From JBGPBY01 sp041481485 (GTDB lineage: Bacteria > Acidobacteriota > Terriglobia > 20CM-2-55-15): a stretch of 12,334 nucleotides of DNA. Below, in pieces: positions 1-6,664 of the stretch (its first letter is position 1; every line of letters starts with the position of its first letter). The DNA is taken from NCBI GenBank assembly GCA_041481485.1, contig JBGPBY010000185.1, positions 1 through 12,334 of the forward strand, written 5' to 3'. The notes under the pieces are model-generated. The model was not told where the DNA came from and ran no database searches. It saw only the letters and a program-made list of their open reading frames with translations. A program made the translations under genes and the position numbers.

Positions 1-213
1 CATCCCCGCTGGCTCGCGGCACGGTGGTACGACCGGCTCGGATTCGAGGCCGCCGAAGCCTGGCTCGCGTTCAACAACAAGGCGGCGCCGCTCACGCTGC
101 GGGCCAACCGGCTTCGCACGACGCGCGACGAGCTGAAGGGGCGCCTGTTGGCGGAGGGGGTCGAAACGGCGGCGGGGCGCTTCGCGCCGGACGCGTTGAT
201 CGTCGAGTCGGGT
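1..213 (+). pseudogene. rsmB: RsmB (16S rRNA m5C967 methyltransferase) internal fragment, truncated at both ends
   Basis: Frame 1 from base 1 has no start. It reads HPRWLAARWYDRLGFEAAEA, then a stretch containing PLTLRANRLRTTRDEL and ending APDALIVESG. This matches the linker of RsmB/Sun proteins between the N-terminal NusB-like RNA-binding domain and the SAM-dependent methyltransferase domain. RsmB methylates C967 of 16S rRNA in the cytoplasm. The N-terminal domain lies beyond the window edge. The catalytic domain that should follow is missing: after residue 71 the frame stays open by chance to a stop at 382-384, but the sequence is no longer RsmB-like. GC here is about 72% by hand count, against about 55% in the next 210 bases, so the fragment differs in origin or assembly from what follows. 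Family recognition is by eye. Confidence 0.72.
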
Positions 214-220
214 CATCCTG
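205..220. other. junction between RsmB fragment and dacB (chimera or rearrangement breakpoint)
   Basis: RsmB similarity stops at about base 213. The dacB frame, open after a stop at 197-199, already reads VILLWPIQAQE at about 212-244, which looks like the end of a hydrophobic signal peptide with its cleavage region. Two unrelated coding sequences are therefore joined mid-gene, with a GC drop of about 17 points. I cannot place the break to the base. An assembly join is the simplest reading. Confidence 0.7.
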
Positions 221-1378
221 TTGTGGCCGATTCAGGCCCAGGAAATCTCCGCTCCGGTAGAGGTCCAAGCCGTCCAAGCCGTCTCTCCCGAACGTGTTAC
301 GACCGCAGAATCCAATTATTTGTCGGAGTTGTCGCATCGTGGTCTGAACCCGACTTCCCAGGGATTCCTGATCGAATCCCTTGACGGATCAACGATTTTC
401 GCGGATCACCAGAGCGATGTGGCTTTCAATCCGGCGTCTGTCATCAAATTGGCAACATCCTTTACCGCACTGCAAAAATTTGGTCCCGACTTTCATTTTG
501 AAACGGCGTTTTATGCCGCCGGAACCATAGACAAGAAGACGCGCACCCTGAACGGGGACTTGATTCTGCTTTCGACCGGAGATCCGGTCCTGTCTACGGT
601 CCACGTCAACAAGCTGGTCCTCGATGTAATCAGATCCGGGGTCTCACGGGTGACTGGAAGTCTGATCGTCAGCGGAAAATTCACATATGCCTCTTATCTG
701 ACGACCGCAGAGGGCACAAAGCATTTGAAGTTGATTGTCGCCAAACAGGGGCTCAGGGTCCCAACAGTGACCATCCGGACACTTTCGCTGACATCGATAC
801 AGGCGACCAAGATTTCCAGTCATACTTCGGATAGTCTTTGCGAAATCCTGCTTCAGCAAAATGCGCACAGCGTCAACAACACCGCAGAGCGCGTGGGCGA
901 AGCAGTTGGCGGGCCGACAGTCGTTCAAGAGTTTCTGGTAAGCACGCTGGGAATTCCGGCGGCCGAAGTTCATGTGGGCCGCACTTCCGGTCTGGCCGAT
1001 AACTTCATTACTCCCCGGGGCACGATCCATCTCCTGCAGGAGATGGTGGCCTGGCTGGCCAAGCGAGATTTGAATCCGCAGGACATCATGCCGATCGCAG
1101 GAATTGACGCCGGAACGTTACAGGCACGCTTTCGATCCGACGACTACCGCGGAGCGGTGGTCGGCAAAACCGGCACCCTGCCGGCAACAGATGGCGGCGT
1201 CAGCACTCTGGCCGGCATCATTTATACGAAAGTTCGCGGTCCGATCCTGTTTGCAATCTTCAATACTCGGGGTTCCGTCGCCATGTACCGGCAGCTTCAG
1301 GACAATCTTCTGAAGGAATTGATTGTCGAATCCGGTGGAGCACAGGCCAGCGCCGGAATGCGCCGATCCGCCAACTGA
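221..1378 (+). CDS. dacB: D-alanyl-D-alanine carboxypeptidase/endopeptidase, PBP4 type (peptidase S13), 5'-truncated
   Basis: This is a periplasmic low-molecular-weight penicillin-binding protein that removes the terminal D-Ala from peptidoglycan stem peptides or cuts cross-links. All three catalytic motifs of serine penicillin-binding enzymes are present in order: SVIK (residues 73-76, nucleophile Ser73), SVN (217-219) and KTG (316-318). The S13-type block GRTSGLADNFITPRG lies at 253-267. At 385 residues it is shorter than the roughly 470 of E. coli PBP4, with a reduced insert between the first two motifs. The TTG at 221 is only the first possible start: the in-frame codons just before it encode the rest of a signal-peptide core (VILL), so the real start was lost at the upstream junction. 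putA follows after 26 bases. Family call is firm; the 5' end is broken. Confidence 0.88.
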   Translation: MWPIQAQEISAPVEVQAVQAVSPERVTTAESNYLSELSHRGLNPTSQGFLIESLDGSTIFADHQSDVAFNPASVIKLATSFTALQKFGPDFHFETAFYAAGTIDKKTRTLNGDLILLSTGDPVLSTVHVNKLVLDVIRSGVSRVTGSLIVSGKFTYASYLTTAEGTKHLKLIVAKQGLRVPTVTIRTLSLTSIQATKISSHTSDSLCEILLQQNAHSVNNTAERVGEAVGGPTVVQEFLVSTLGIPAAEVHVGRTSGLADNFITPRGTIHLLQEMVAWLAKRDLNPQDIMPIAGIDAGTLQARFRSDDYRGAVVGKTGTLPATDGGVSTLAGIIYTKVRGPILFAIFNTRGSVAMYRQLQDNLLKELIVESGGAQASAGMRRSAN

Positions 1379-1404
1379 TGGTGCTTATCGGGGGCTGACC
1401 TCCG

Positions 1405-2307
1405 TTGAGCATTGTTGATCGATTCATTGCTTCGACTCTTCCCTTCGTTCCAAAACCCATCGTCAAGCGCATCGCCAGCCGCTATATCGCGGGTGAAACC
1501 GACGACGAGGCCCTGCATGTTGCCTCGGAATTGAACGGCCGCGGTTTTCGCGCGACGGTCGATCTGCTTGGCGAACACATTCGGACGCTGGATGAAGCAC
1601 AGCCCGCACTTCACCAGTACATCGGTCTCCTGGAATCGATCGCACAGCGGAAAATCGATTCGACGGTGTCCCTCAAACTAACGCAGTTTGGACTCAAGAT
1701 GGACAAAGATGCATGCCTGGCGATGGTGGATTCCATCGTGAACCGGGGCGCGGCGTTGAACAACTTCGTGCGCATCGATATGGAAGATTCCTCGTGCACG
1801 TCCGACACAATCGAAACCTTCCGCCGCTTGCGTGAGAAACACTCCAATGTCGGACTGGCGATTCAGGCTTATCTGCGACGGACGGCCGAAGACGTTGCCG
1901 CGATGGAACACCTGAAGCCGAATATCCGCCTCTGCAAAGGCGTTTACGTCGAGTCACCGGAAATTGCATTCCGTGAAATGAACGCGATCAATCGAAGCTA
2001 TGTCTCCATCCTCGAGCGTCTTCTGCGCAATGGCAGCTACGTCGGCATCGCCACTCACGATGAAGCAATTGTGCGGGAAGCGAAGCGCATTATTCGAGAA
2101 CTTCAACTTCCCGTCACTGCGTACGAATTTCAAATGCTGCTTGGCGTGAATGACGCGCTTCGGAATCGGCTTGTTGCAGAAGGACATCGACTGCGGGTTT
2201 ATATCCCTTTCGGGAGGGAATGGTATGCGTATTCGGTGCGCCGCCTTCGGGAGAATCCTCGCATTGCGGGCTACGTACTGAAAGCAATGTTGTCTGCTAA
2301 GCTCTAG
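1405..2307 (+). CDS. putA: proline dehydrogenase (monofunctional, FAD-dependent)
   Basis: It oxidises L-proline to 1-pyrroline-5-carboxylate, passing electrons through FAD to the membrane quinone pool; this is the first step of proline use. The 300-residue length is normal for stand-alone bacterial PRODH. Family blocks of the beta/alpha barrel are present: SLKLTQFGL (89-97, with the barrel Lys), VRIDMEDS (122-129), LAIQAYLRRT (151-160), IRLCKGVYVE (174-183), IATHD (215-219), YEFQMLLGV (240-248) and, near the C-terminus, YSVRRLRENP with the Arg pair R279/R280 that grips the proline carboxylate. The start is TTG at 1405: an in-frame stop at 1396-1398 leaves nothing upstream, and the N-terminus is family-like. 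A GGGGGC stretch lies about 10 bases before it. No P5C dehydrogenase gene is in the window. It sits between dacB and rnz, probably in one transcript. Confidence 0.93.
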   Translation: MSIVDRFIASTLPFVPKPIVKRIASRYIAGETDDEALHVASELNGRGFRATVDLLGEHIRTLDEAQPALHQYIGLLESIAQRKIDSTVSLKLTQFGLKMDKDACLAMVDSIVNRGAALNNFVRIDMEDSSCTSDTIETFRRLREKHSNVGLAIQAYLRRTAEDVAAMEHLKPNIRLCKGVYVESPEIAFREMNAINRSYVSILERLLRNGSYVGIATHDEAIVREAKRIIRELQLPVTAYEFQMLLGVNDALRNRLVAEGHRLRVYIPFGREWYAYSVRRLRENPRIAGYVLKAMLSAKL

Positions 2308-2324
2308 CCTGGTCCTGCGTTGTC

Positions 2325-3239
2325 ATGAAAATCGTTCTGCTTGGAACCAGCTCTGCCGTACCCACGCTCACCCGAGGTCTGTCTTCGACCGCGGTGATTC
2401 GCGACGGCGACGTGTTTCTGTTCGATTGCGGTGAGGGTACGCAGGTGCAATTGATGCGCTCCAGCGTCAAGCGCAGCCGGATCCACAGCATCTTTATCGG
2501 CCATTTACACGGCGACCATCTTTATGGTCTGGCCGGTCTGCTGAGCACGATCCATCTCGATGGACGGGAAGAACCGCTGAATGTGTTCGGTCCGGAGGGG
2601 ATACGGCATTACCTGATGGCATCGTTTCGAACCTCAGACCTCAATTTCCGCTTTGGCCTCCACGTCCAGGAATTTCCGCGCGGCTACCGCGGCCGAGTCC
2701 TGGATGAGAAGGAATTCCATGTGGACGCGTTGCCGCTCGATCATTCGATTTTCTGTCTGGGATGGAGACTGCAGGAGAAAACAAAGCCGGGGACCTTCAA
2801 TCTTGAACAAGCCGAGGCACTGGGAATTCCCCGCGGTCCGCTCTATGGAAAGCTGCAGCACGGAGAAAGCATCATATTGCCCGACGGGCGCGTGGTGACT
2901 CCCGATATGGTTCTCGGGCCGCCGCGCCCGGGGAAATCGGTCGTCTACTGTCTGGATACTCAATTCAGCGAACGTTCGATCGAGCTGGCGGAAAACTGCA
3001 CCGCGCTGATTCACGAGTCGACCTTCGGTGCCGATGGAGTCGATCTGGCCTCGGCCCGCAAACATTCCACGATGGATGATGCGGCGCGCGTCGCCCGTGA
3101 AGCCAGGGCAGAGCACCTGATCGCCACGCATTTCAGCACGCGGTACGACAATCGCCAGGTACTGAAGATAGGCGAAGAAGCACGCAGTATCTTTGAAAAC
3201 ATCACGGTCGGACGCGATCTGCTTGAAGTGGAAATCTGA
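2325..3239 (+). CDS. rnz: ribonuclease Z (tRNA 3'-endonuclease)
   Basis: A cytoplasmic zinc-dependent beta-lactamase-fold nuclease that cuts tRNA precursors just after the discriminator base, allowing CCA addition. Its 304 residues match the short bacterial form. The metal-binding signature HLHGDH is at 60-65, with further ligands at H140 (LPLDHS), D211 (CLDTQ) and H269 (ATHFS). The exosite arm that grips the tRNA elbow is recognisable at about 155-180 (KPGTFN, LGIPRGPLYGKLQ). The ATG lies 17 bases after the putA stop, with no strong ribosome-binding site, which suggests coupling to upstream genes. The stop codon (3237-3239) abuts the stop codon of the convergent rhodanese gene. The tRNA-Asn at 5060 has no encoded CCA, so it is the kind of precursor this enzyme matures. 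Confidence 0.96.
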   Translation: MKIVLLGTSSAVPTLTRGLSSTAVIRDGDVFLFDCGEGTQVQLMRSSVKRSRIHSIFIGHLHGDHLYGLAGLLSTIHLDGREEPLNVFGPEGIRHYLMASFRTSDLNFRFGLHVQEFPRGYRGRVLDEKEFHVDALPLDHSIFCLGWRLQEKTKPGTFNLEQAEALGIPRGPLYGKLQHGESIILPDGRVVTPDMVLGPPRPGKSVVYCLDTQFSERSIELAENCTALIHESTFGADGVDLASARKHSTMDDAARVAREARAEHLIATHFSTRYDNRQVLKIGEEARSIFENITVGRDLLEVEI

Positions 3240-3563
3240 TCAGTAGCGCGGAACCGACGGATCGATTTGAGCCGACCAGACATCAATACCGCCCCGCATA
3301 CTGCGCACTTTGGAGAATCCCTGGGCGCGAAAATAGGCTGCAGCGTCCAGACTGCGGATGCCGTGGTGACACAAGGTCACAATGTCGGTTTCCTTCGGCC
3401 ATGAGGACACGATTTCTTCGACCAACCCCTGATCGATCAGTATGCTTCCATCGATGTGGGCTATGGAGTATTCCATCGCCGTCCGAACATCCAGAAGCTT
3501 GATGGCCTTCTGTTTCAGCAGCAACTCGACCTCGATGGGTTCAATTTCGATATCTCTAGTCAT
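3240..3563 (-). CDS. single-domain rhodanese-like sulfurtransferase
   Basis: A 107-residue protein made of one rhodanese domain, probably cytoplasmic since no signal peptide is visible. Rhodaneses carry sulfur as a persulfide on an active-site cysteine. The start of the fold shows LLDVRTAMEYSIAHIDGSI (23-41, the usual DVR...E...AHI.GS). The active-site loop is CHHGIRS with Cys65, and the C-terminal signature is RGGIDVW (90-96). The catalytic Cys is present, so it is likely active; the physiological acceptor is unknown. It is downstream of miaB on the same strand, 91 bases away with a palindromic element between. Its stop codon touches that of the convergent rnz. A role in supplying sulfur for tRNA thiolation is possible from position only. 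Confidence 0.9.
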   Translation of the reverse strand: MTRDIEIEPIEVELLLKQKAIKLLDVRTAMEYSIAHIDGSILIDQGLVEEIVSSWPKETDIVTLCHHGIRSLDAAAYFRAQGFSKVRSMRGGIDVWSAQIDPSVPRY

Positions 3564-3616
3564 GATAAAGATTGTATTTCTGCAACTCCCGCCAATGCTC
3601 GGAATTGCAACTGTAG

Positions 3617-3635
3617 GGGCGGTCTATGACCGCCC
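3617..3635. repeat. REP-like palindrome, copy 1
   Basis: GGGCGGTCTATGACCGCCC: a perfect 7-bp stem (GGGCGGT/ACCGCCC) around the loop CTATG, between miaB and the rhodanese gene. Its right arm CTATGACCGCCC (3624-3635) is the exact reverse complement of bases 3668-3679 in copy 2, so the two copies form an inverted pair, as in REP doublets. It may also act as a transcription attenuator after miaB, but no T-run follows. Confidence 0.75.
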
Positions 3636-3654
3636 ACAATTTTAAGGAAAGCCA

Positions 3655-4932
3655 TCACACAGACTGCGGGCGGTCATAGCCCGCTTCCAATGTCGGACGT
3701 TCCGAATTCGTAATCCTCATCGATAGGATTTCTCCAGGCCGGGCATCCTCATTGACACGGACTTTGTAATTTCCGCGAGTGCGCCCAAACCCGCCTTCCT
3801 CGACCATCACTTCCTGTTCAGTTCCGAGCAACGTGGCCCGTTTCCGCTCGGAAATCCGTTCCATTGCCGCCAAACATTCCTGATGCCGCTCTTCAATAAG
3901 CTCTTCTGGAAAGCCCTCCATGTCCGCAGCTGCCGTTCCCTCCCGTGCCGAATACTTGAAAATGAAACCCCAATCGAACTGCGCCTCTTCCATGAGCGAC
4001 AACGTTTGCCGAAAGTCCGCGTCGGATTCGCCCGGAAAGCCCACGATGATGTCGGTGCTGATGGCGATGTCTGGCATCGCGGAACGGAGTTTTCCAGTCA
4101 ACTGCAGGTATTCCTCTCGAGAGTAGTTCCGCTGCATCCGCCGCAGCACCCCGGTGGAACCCGACTGTACCGGCAAGTGCAATCCTTCACAAACTTCGGG
4201 AATGTCTCTCATTGCCGCGACGACCCGATCGGTCATGTAGTACGGATGCGGGCTCATGAAGCGAATGCGTTTGACGCCATCGACTTTGGCCACCGCTTCC
4301 AGCAGGTCCGCAAAATCCGTATCCCGGCCTCGGCTGCCATTCATGTGGTATGAATTGACCGTCTGGCCCAACAGCGTGATTTCGCGCGATCCTTCCCGCA
4401 CACGATCGCGCACTTCGCCGAGAATGTCCTCAAGAGGATGGTATTTCTCGCGGCCGCGCACGCTCGGCACAATGCAGTAGGTACAGGAATAGTTGCATCC
4501 ACGCATGATGGTGACAAATGCCGAGGCCTCATTGTCGGTGGATGGGATGGCGTAATCGAGATCGTCATCTGTGGATCGGCGGTCGAGCAGCCGCTCGACC
4601 ATCTGTGGAAAATCTTCGATGGATTTGGCGCCGACAACGAGATCGATGAATGGAAATCGACTCTCGAGATGGTCTTTCGTTCGCTCCGCCGCGCACCCGG
4701 TTACGACGACCTTTCGGCCGGACTGGCCGGCCTTCCACTTCCGAAGCCGTCCGACTTCGGAAAAGGCGCGCTCTTCGGCGTGATGCCGGACAGTACAGGT
4801 GTTCACGAGAAAAATGGACGCCTCGTCCGGATTATCGGTGGAAGTAATTCCCCTGGCTTGCAGATGACGCGTCATCTCGCTGGAGTCGGCGACATTCATC
4901 TGGCATCCATAGGTCCGAACGAAATACTTCAT
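3655..4932 (-). CDS. miaB: tRNA-2-methylthio-N6-dimethylallyladenosine synthase MiaB (radical SAM)
   Basis: Cytoplasmic methylthiotransferase that converts i6A37 to ms2i6A37 in tRNAs reading UNN codons, using two [4Fe-4S] clusters. From the ATG at 4932 (425 residues) the order is: the UPF0004 domain (about 1-125) with auxiliary-cluster cysteines C10 (YGCQMN), C46 (NTCTVR) and C80 (TGCAAE); the radical SAM domain (about 135-365) with CNYSCTYC (C146, C150, C153); and a C-terminal TRAM domain (about 366-412). Family hallmarks GRE (160-162), SPHP (227-230) and STDIIVGFPGE are present. The frame could start 32 codons earlier (5028), but family similarity begins at MKYFVRTYGCQMN, and a TATAAT lies just upstream of that ATG. 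The final residues AGYDRPQSV come largely from a REP-like palindrome. Confidence 0.97.
   Translation of the reverse strand: MKYFVRTYGCQMNVADSSEMTRHLQARGITSTDNPDEASIFLVNTCTVRHHAEERAFSEVGRLRKWKAGQSGRKVVVTGCAAERTKDHLESRFPFIDLVVGAKSIEDFPQMVERLLDRRSTDDDLDYAIPSTDNEASAFVTIMRGCNYSCTYCIVPSVRGREKYHPLEDILGEVRDRVREGSREITLLGQTVNSYHMNGSRGRDTDFADLLEAVAKVDGVKRIRFMSPHPYYMTDRVVAAMRDIPEVCEGLHLPVQSGSTGVLRRMQRNYSREEYLQLTGKLRSAMPDIAISTDIIVGFPGESDADFRQTLSLMEEAQFDWGFIFKYSAREGTAAADMEGFPEELIEERHQECLAAMERISERKRATLLGTEQEVMVEEGGFGRTRGNYKVRVNEDARPGEILSMRITNSERPTLEAGYDRPQSV
3666..3684. repeat. REP-like palindrome, copy 2, inside the miaB 3' end
   Basis: GCGGGCGGTCATAGCCCGC: a 6-bp stem (GCGGGC/GCCCGC) around a 7-base loop. 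It shares a 12-base perfect inverted match with copy 1 and lies inside the miaB reading frame, where the minus strand encodes AGYDRPQ of the last residues before the stop at 3655-3657. The repeat therefore seems to have supplied a new C-terminal tail and stop region. Confidence 0.72.
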
Positions 4933-4941
4933 GGCCGAACA

Positions 4942-4947
4942 ATTATA
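4942..4947 (-). promoter_or_regulatory. candidate -10 box of the miaB promoter
   Basis: On the minus strand this is a perfect TATAAT with 9 bases between it and the miaB ATG. No good -35 is seen at the usual distance. If it is used, transcription would start within a few bases of the ATG, giving a leaderless or nearly leaderless mRNA. Confidence 0.4.
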
Positions 4948-4984
4948 CAAGCCGTCAGCCGCCAAAACTTTGCCGAAACCCTGA

Positions 4985-5013
4985 TTGACCTGGATTTCCG
5001 CCTTTGCTACGCT
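4985..5013 (+). promoter_or_regulatory. candidate sigma-70-type promoter of tRNA-Asn
   Basis: TTGACC (4985-4990), a 17-base spacer, then TACGCT (5008-5013) preceded by TGC (5005-5007), an extended -10 element. A GC-rich stretch follows, as in stable-RNA promoters. It would start transcription about 40 bases before the tRNA and diverges from miaB. The -10 is imperfect. Confidence 0.42.
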
Positions 5014-5054
5014 CCTTGGGTCGCACACGCGCCAACGCGCGCCCCTGTGCGTCC

Positions 5055-5131
<77 letters not shown>

Positions 5132-5165
5132 CCTTTCTTATCAGAACCAAGAACAAGACGATTCA

Positions 5166-5576
5166 TCACTTTTGCAGAAAATCCTGGGCCGCCATCCAGT
5201 CAGCCTTTGTCGTGGCCATTGGCGGAGGCCAATCACCGCAACTGATCTTGGCGTAAACCACGGGGCTGTGCCTTTCCTCGGCCAGGACCGAGCAGAGGCG
5301 AACGCCGTCGTCCGCGAATGCATCCGCACCGCAGCGCTGGATGTAAACAGAGCATTCCGACGAAGTCAGCCACCAGATCCACCGACGCAGGGCGACATCT
5401 TTCAATCCAAGCCCGGCGAATGCTTTGAGATAACGCTCGAGGAGGCCGCGATTCGTGACAGGACGGATCTTGCCGTCACGCCATCGTTCCAAAACGAGCC
5501 GACTCGGTTCGTGGTTGCAGAGGCCGTGGATTATGAGGTCCGGGAAAAGGACAACTTGAAGAGGGGCGACGCTCAT
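5166..5576 (-). CDS. divergent PIN-domain-like protein, candidate toxin of an HTH/PIN pair
   Basis: A 136-residue protein. Its first half resembles the PIN_3 type of toxin-antitoxin nucleases: a short hydrophobic strand (QVVLFPDLIIHGL, 7-19), then LVLERWRDGKIRPVTN (27-42), LLERYLKAF (45-53) and RRWIWWLTSS (64-73). Canonical PIN nucleases start with a VLDTN-like motif whose Asp binds metal. Here the aligned residues are VLFPD, so the usual Asp position is Phe, with Asp13 two places later. E47 fits the second acidic site; D89/D90 and D115 are possible later ligands. The second half is not clearly PIN-like. Its ATG overlaps the stop of the upstream HTH gene by four bases (ATGA), so translation is probably coupled. 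It could be a degenerate or variant nuclease. Recognition is by eye only. Confidence 0.6.
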   Translation of the reverse strand: MSVAPLQVVLFPDLIIHGLCNHEPSRLVLERWRDGKIRPVTNRGLLERYLKAFAGLGLKDVALRRWIWWLTSSECSVYIQRCGADAFADDGVRLCSVLAEERHSPVVYAKISCGDWPPPMATTKADWMAAQDFLQK

Positions 5577-5854
5577 TTCGAGACTGCTTTGATCAGTTCT
5601 TCAATCTCTTCGGTGCTAAGACCCTGGCGTTGGATCGAAAGCCAGCTTGATTGATACATCAAATCGAATCCGGATTTGGACAGGGCGATGGACATATCGA
5701 TCCATTCATCGATAATGCTTTTACGAAAGCGCCATTCCTTGCCCAACTTGGTCCCCGGAATTCGGCCTTCTTGCGCCCACTTGTATACGGTTTGGGGCTG
5801 CATCTTGAGATAGCGAGCAACCTCTTCGACGGTTAGGATGTCATTTGTTGTCAT
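5573..5854 (-). CDS. excisionase-family helix-turn-helix DNA-binding protein (HTH_17 type), probable antitoxin/regulator
   Basis: A 93-residue protein. Residues 5-55 form a MerR/Xis-like winged HTH: LTVEEVARYLKMQPQTVYKW (7-26), followed by the wing GRIPGTKLGKEWRFRKSIID, the usual form of the excisionase-type family. The C-terminal part, about 35 residues ending STEEIEELIKAVSK, is helical and may bind the partner protein. The gene overlaps the end of the upstream membrane-protein gene by 14 bases and the start of the downstream PIN-like gene by 4, so the three are one transcription unit. By analogy with other toxin-antitoxin pairs, it may neutralise the PIN-like protein and repress the operon. 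The four phased TGTTT boxes at 6665-6700 are a candidate site. It is not an excisionase gene in context, since no integrase is present. Confidence 0.82.
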   Translation of the reverse strand: MTTNDILTVEEVARYLKMQPQTVYKWAQEGRIPGTKLGKEWRFRKSIIDEWIDMSIALSKSGFDLMYQSSWLSIQRQGLSTEEIEELIKAVSK

Positions 5855-6641
5855 TGGGGTGAAACAATTGAAAGACCGACTGGCCCACGGCTTGATAAAA
5901 GTTTCCTTGTTGTTGGCGGAAAATTGTGAAGTTCATGCTGGGTTCCCCAACGAATGGGCGCAAGCTCCATGCCATTTGCGTTCCCACGAAACCGAAGATC
6001 AAGGCCCAGATCTGCAGAATGCGGAGCGCTTTTAAGGGATAAAGGTCGGACTTTTCACACATCAGTCGCAAGCCGTGCAACAACGCTGTCATCGCCCAAA
6101 GCCCGCTAAATGCACAAATAACCACATGCAACAGCTTGATGAAATGGTAGCTGGCGCCCGTGAATGCAAAGAACAACGCGATCGGCGCGCAACTGACAAG
6201 CAGCACCGAATTGAAGGCCAGGGCCATCAGGATCAATGCCAACCCCTGGCCGAAACGTAATTTCGAACCCATGAGAACGAGAACGATGTAAAGAACAGGA
6301 AAACAAACGCTCAGACTCAACAGATAAAGCACCGGCACCTTGATGGATGCCGCCGTCATCTGAGCTAACCCTTTTTGCCAGGATCCGGTCCAAGCCGTCG
6401 CACCCATCGACAACCCGTAAAGTGCGCACAACACCAAAGTGATCAGCCCAAAGAGACGGCAGTAGTGCCAAACCTCCCGTCCGGCGAACAAGGTCTCGAA
6501 GAACTCTTCTCGCTCGCGCAGTAACCGATCAAGCAGAGCGAGAATTCGAGGAGCCCTTGATTGAAACGTAGGCGATGGGTCAAACGGCACTTCGCCAGGA
6601 GGCAAAGACGAATCTGGTATGTTCATGGGAGCCGATTCCAT
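5841..6641 (-). CDS. polytopic inner-membrane protein of unknown function
   Basis: A 266-residue protein. A Pro-rich, soluble N-terminal part (1-60) includes a charged helix RILALLDRLLREREEFFETL (32-51). Hydrophobic segments follow at about 63-84, 102-125, 131-161, 165-192 and 206-226, giving five or six membrane spans. The tail is short and soluble, with WSLRPFVGEPSMNF (225-238) and FRQQQGNFYQAV. I do not recognise a characterised function; the general layout recalls Yip1-like uncharacterised membrane proteins. The start could also be the ATG at 6626 (MNIPDSS); neither has a good ribosome-binding site. It is first in the three-gene unit, its 3' end overlapping the HTH gene by 14 bases. Four TGTTT boxes lie 24-59 bases upstream of its start. 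Confidence 0.78.
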   Translation of the reverse strand: MESAPMNIPDSSLPPGEVPFDPSPTFQSRAPRILALLDRLLREREEFFETLFAGREVWHYCRLFGLITLVLCALYGLSMGATAWTGSWQKGLAQMTAASIKVPVLYLLSLSVCFPVLYIVLVLMGSKLRFGQGLALILMALAFNSVLLVSCAPIALFFAFTGASYHFIKLLHVVICAFSGLWAMTALLHGLRLMCEKSDLYPLKALRILQIWALIFGFVGTQMAWSLRPFVGEPSMNFTIFRQQQGNFYQAVGQSVFQLFHPNDNK

Positions 6642-6664
6642 ATCATTTCATCGCTACTTTCAAG

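Noticed and set aside
213..384. Continuation of the RsmB reading frame to the stop at 382-384 as a fusion protein
   Set aside because: After residue 71 the translation is Arg/Ser/Pro-rich and unlike RsmB, while the overlapping frame encodes genuine DacB sequence.
6548..6555. GAGGAGCC match to the tRNA-Asn 3' end (5126-5133), considered as an attachment-site repeat
   Set aside because: Only 8 bases, inside the membrane-protein coding region, and no integrase in the window; expected by chance at this length.
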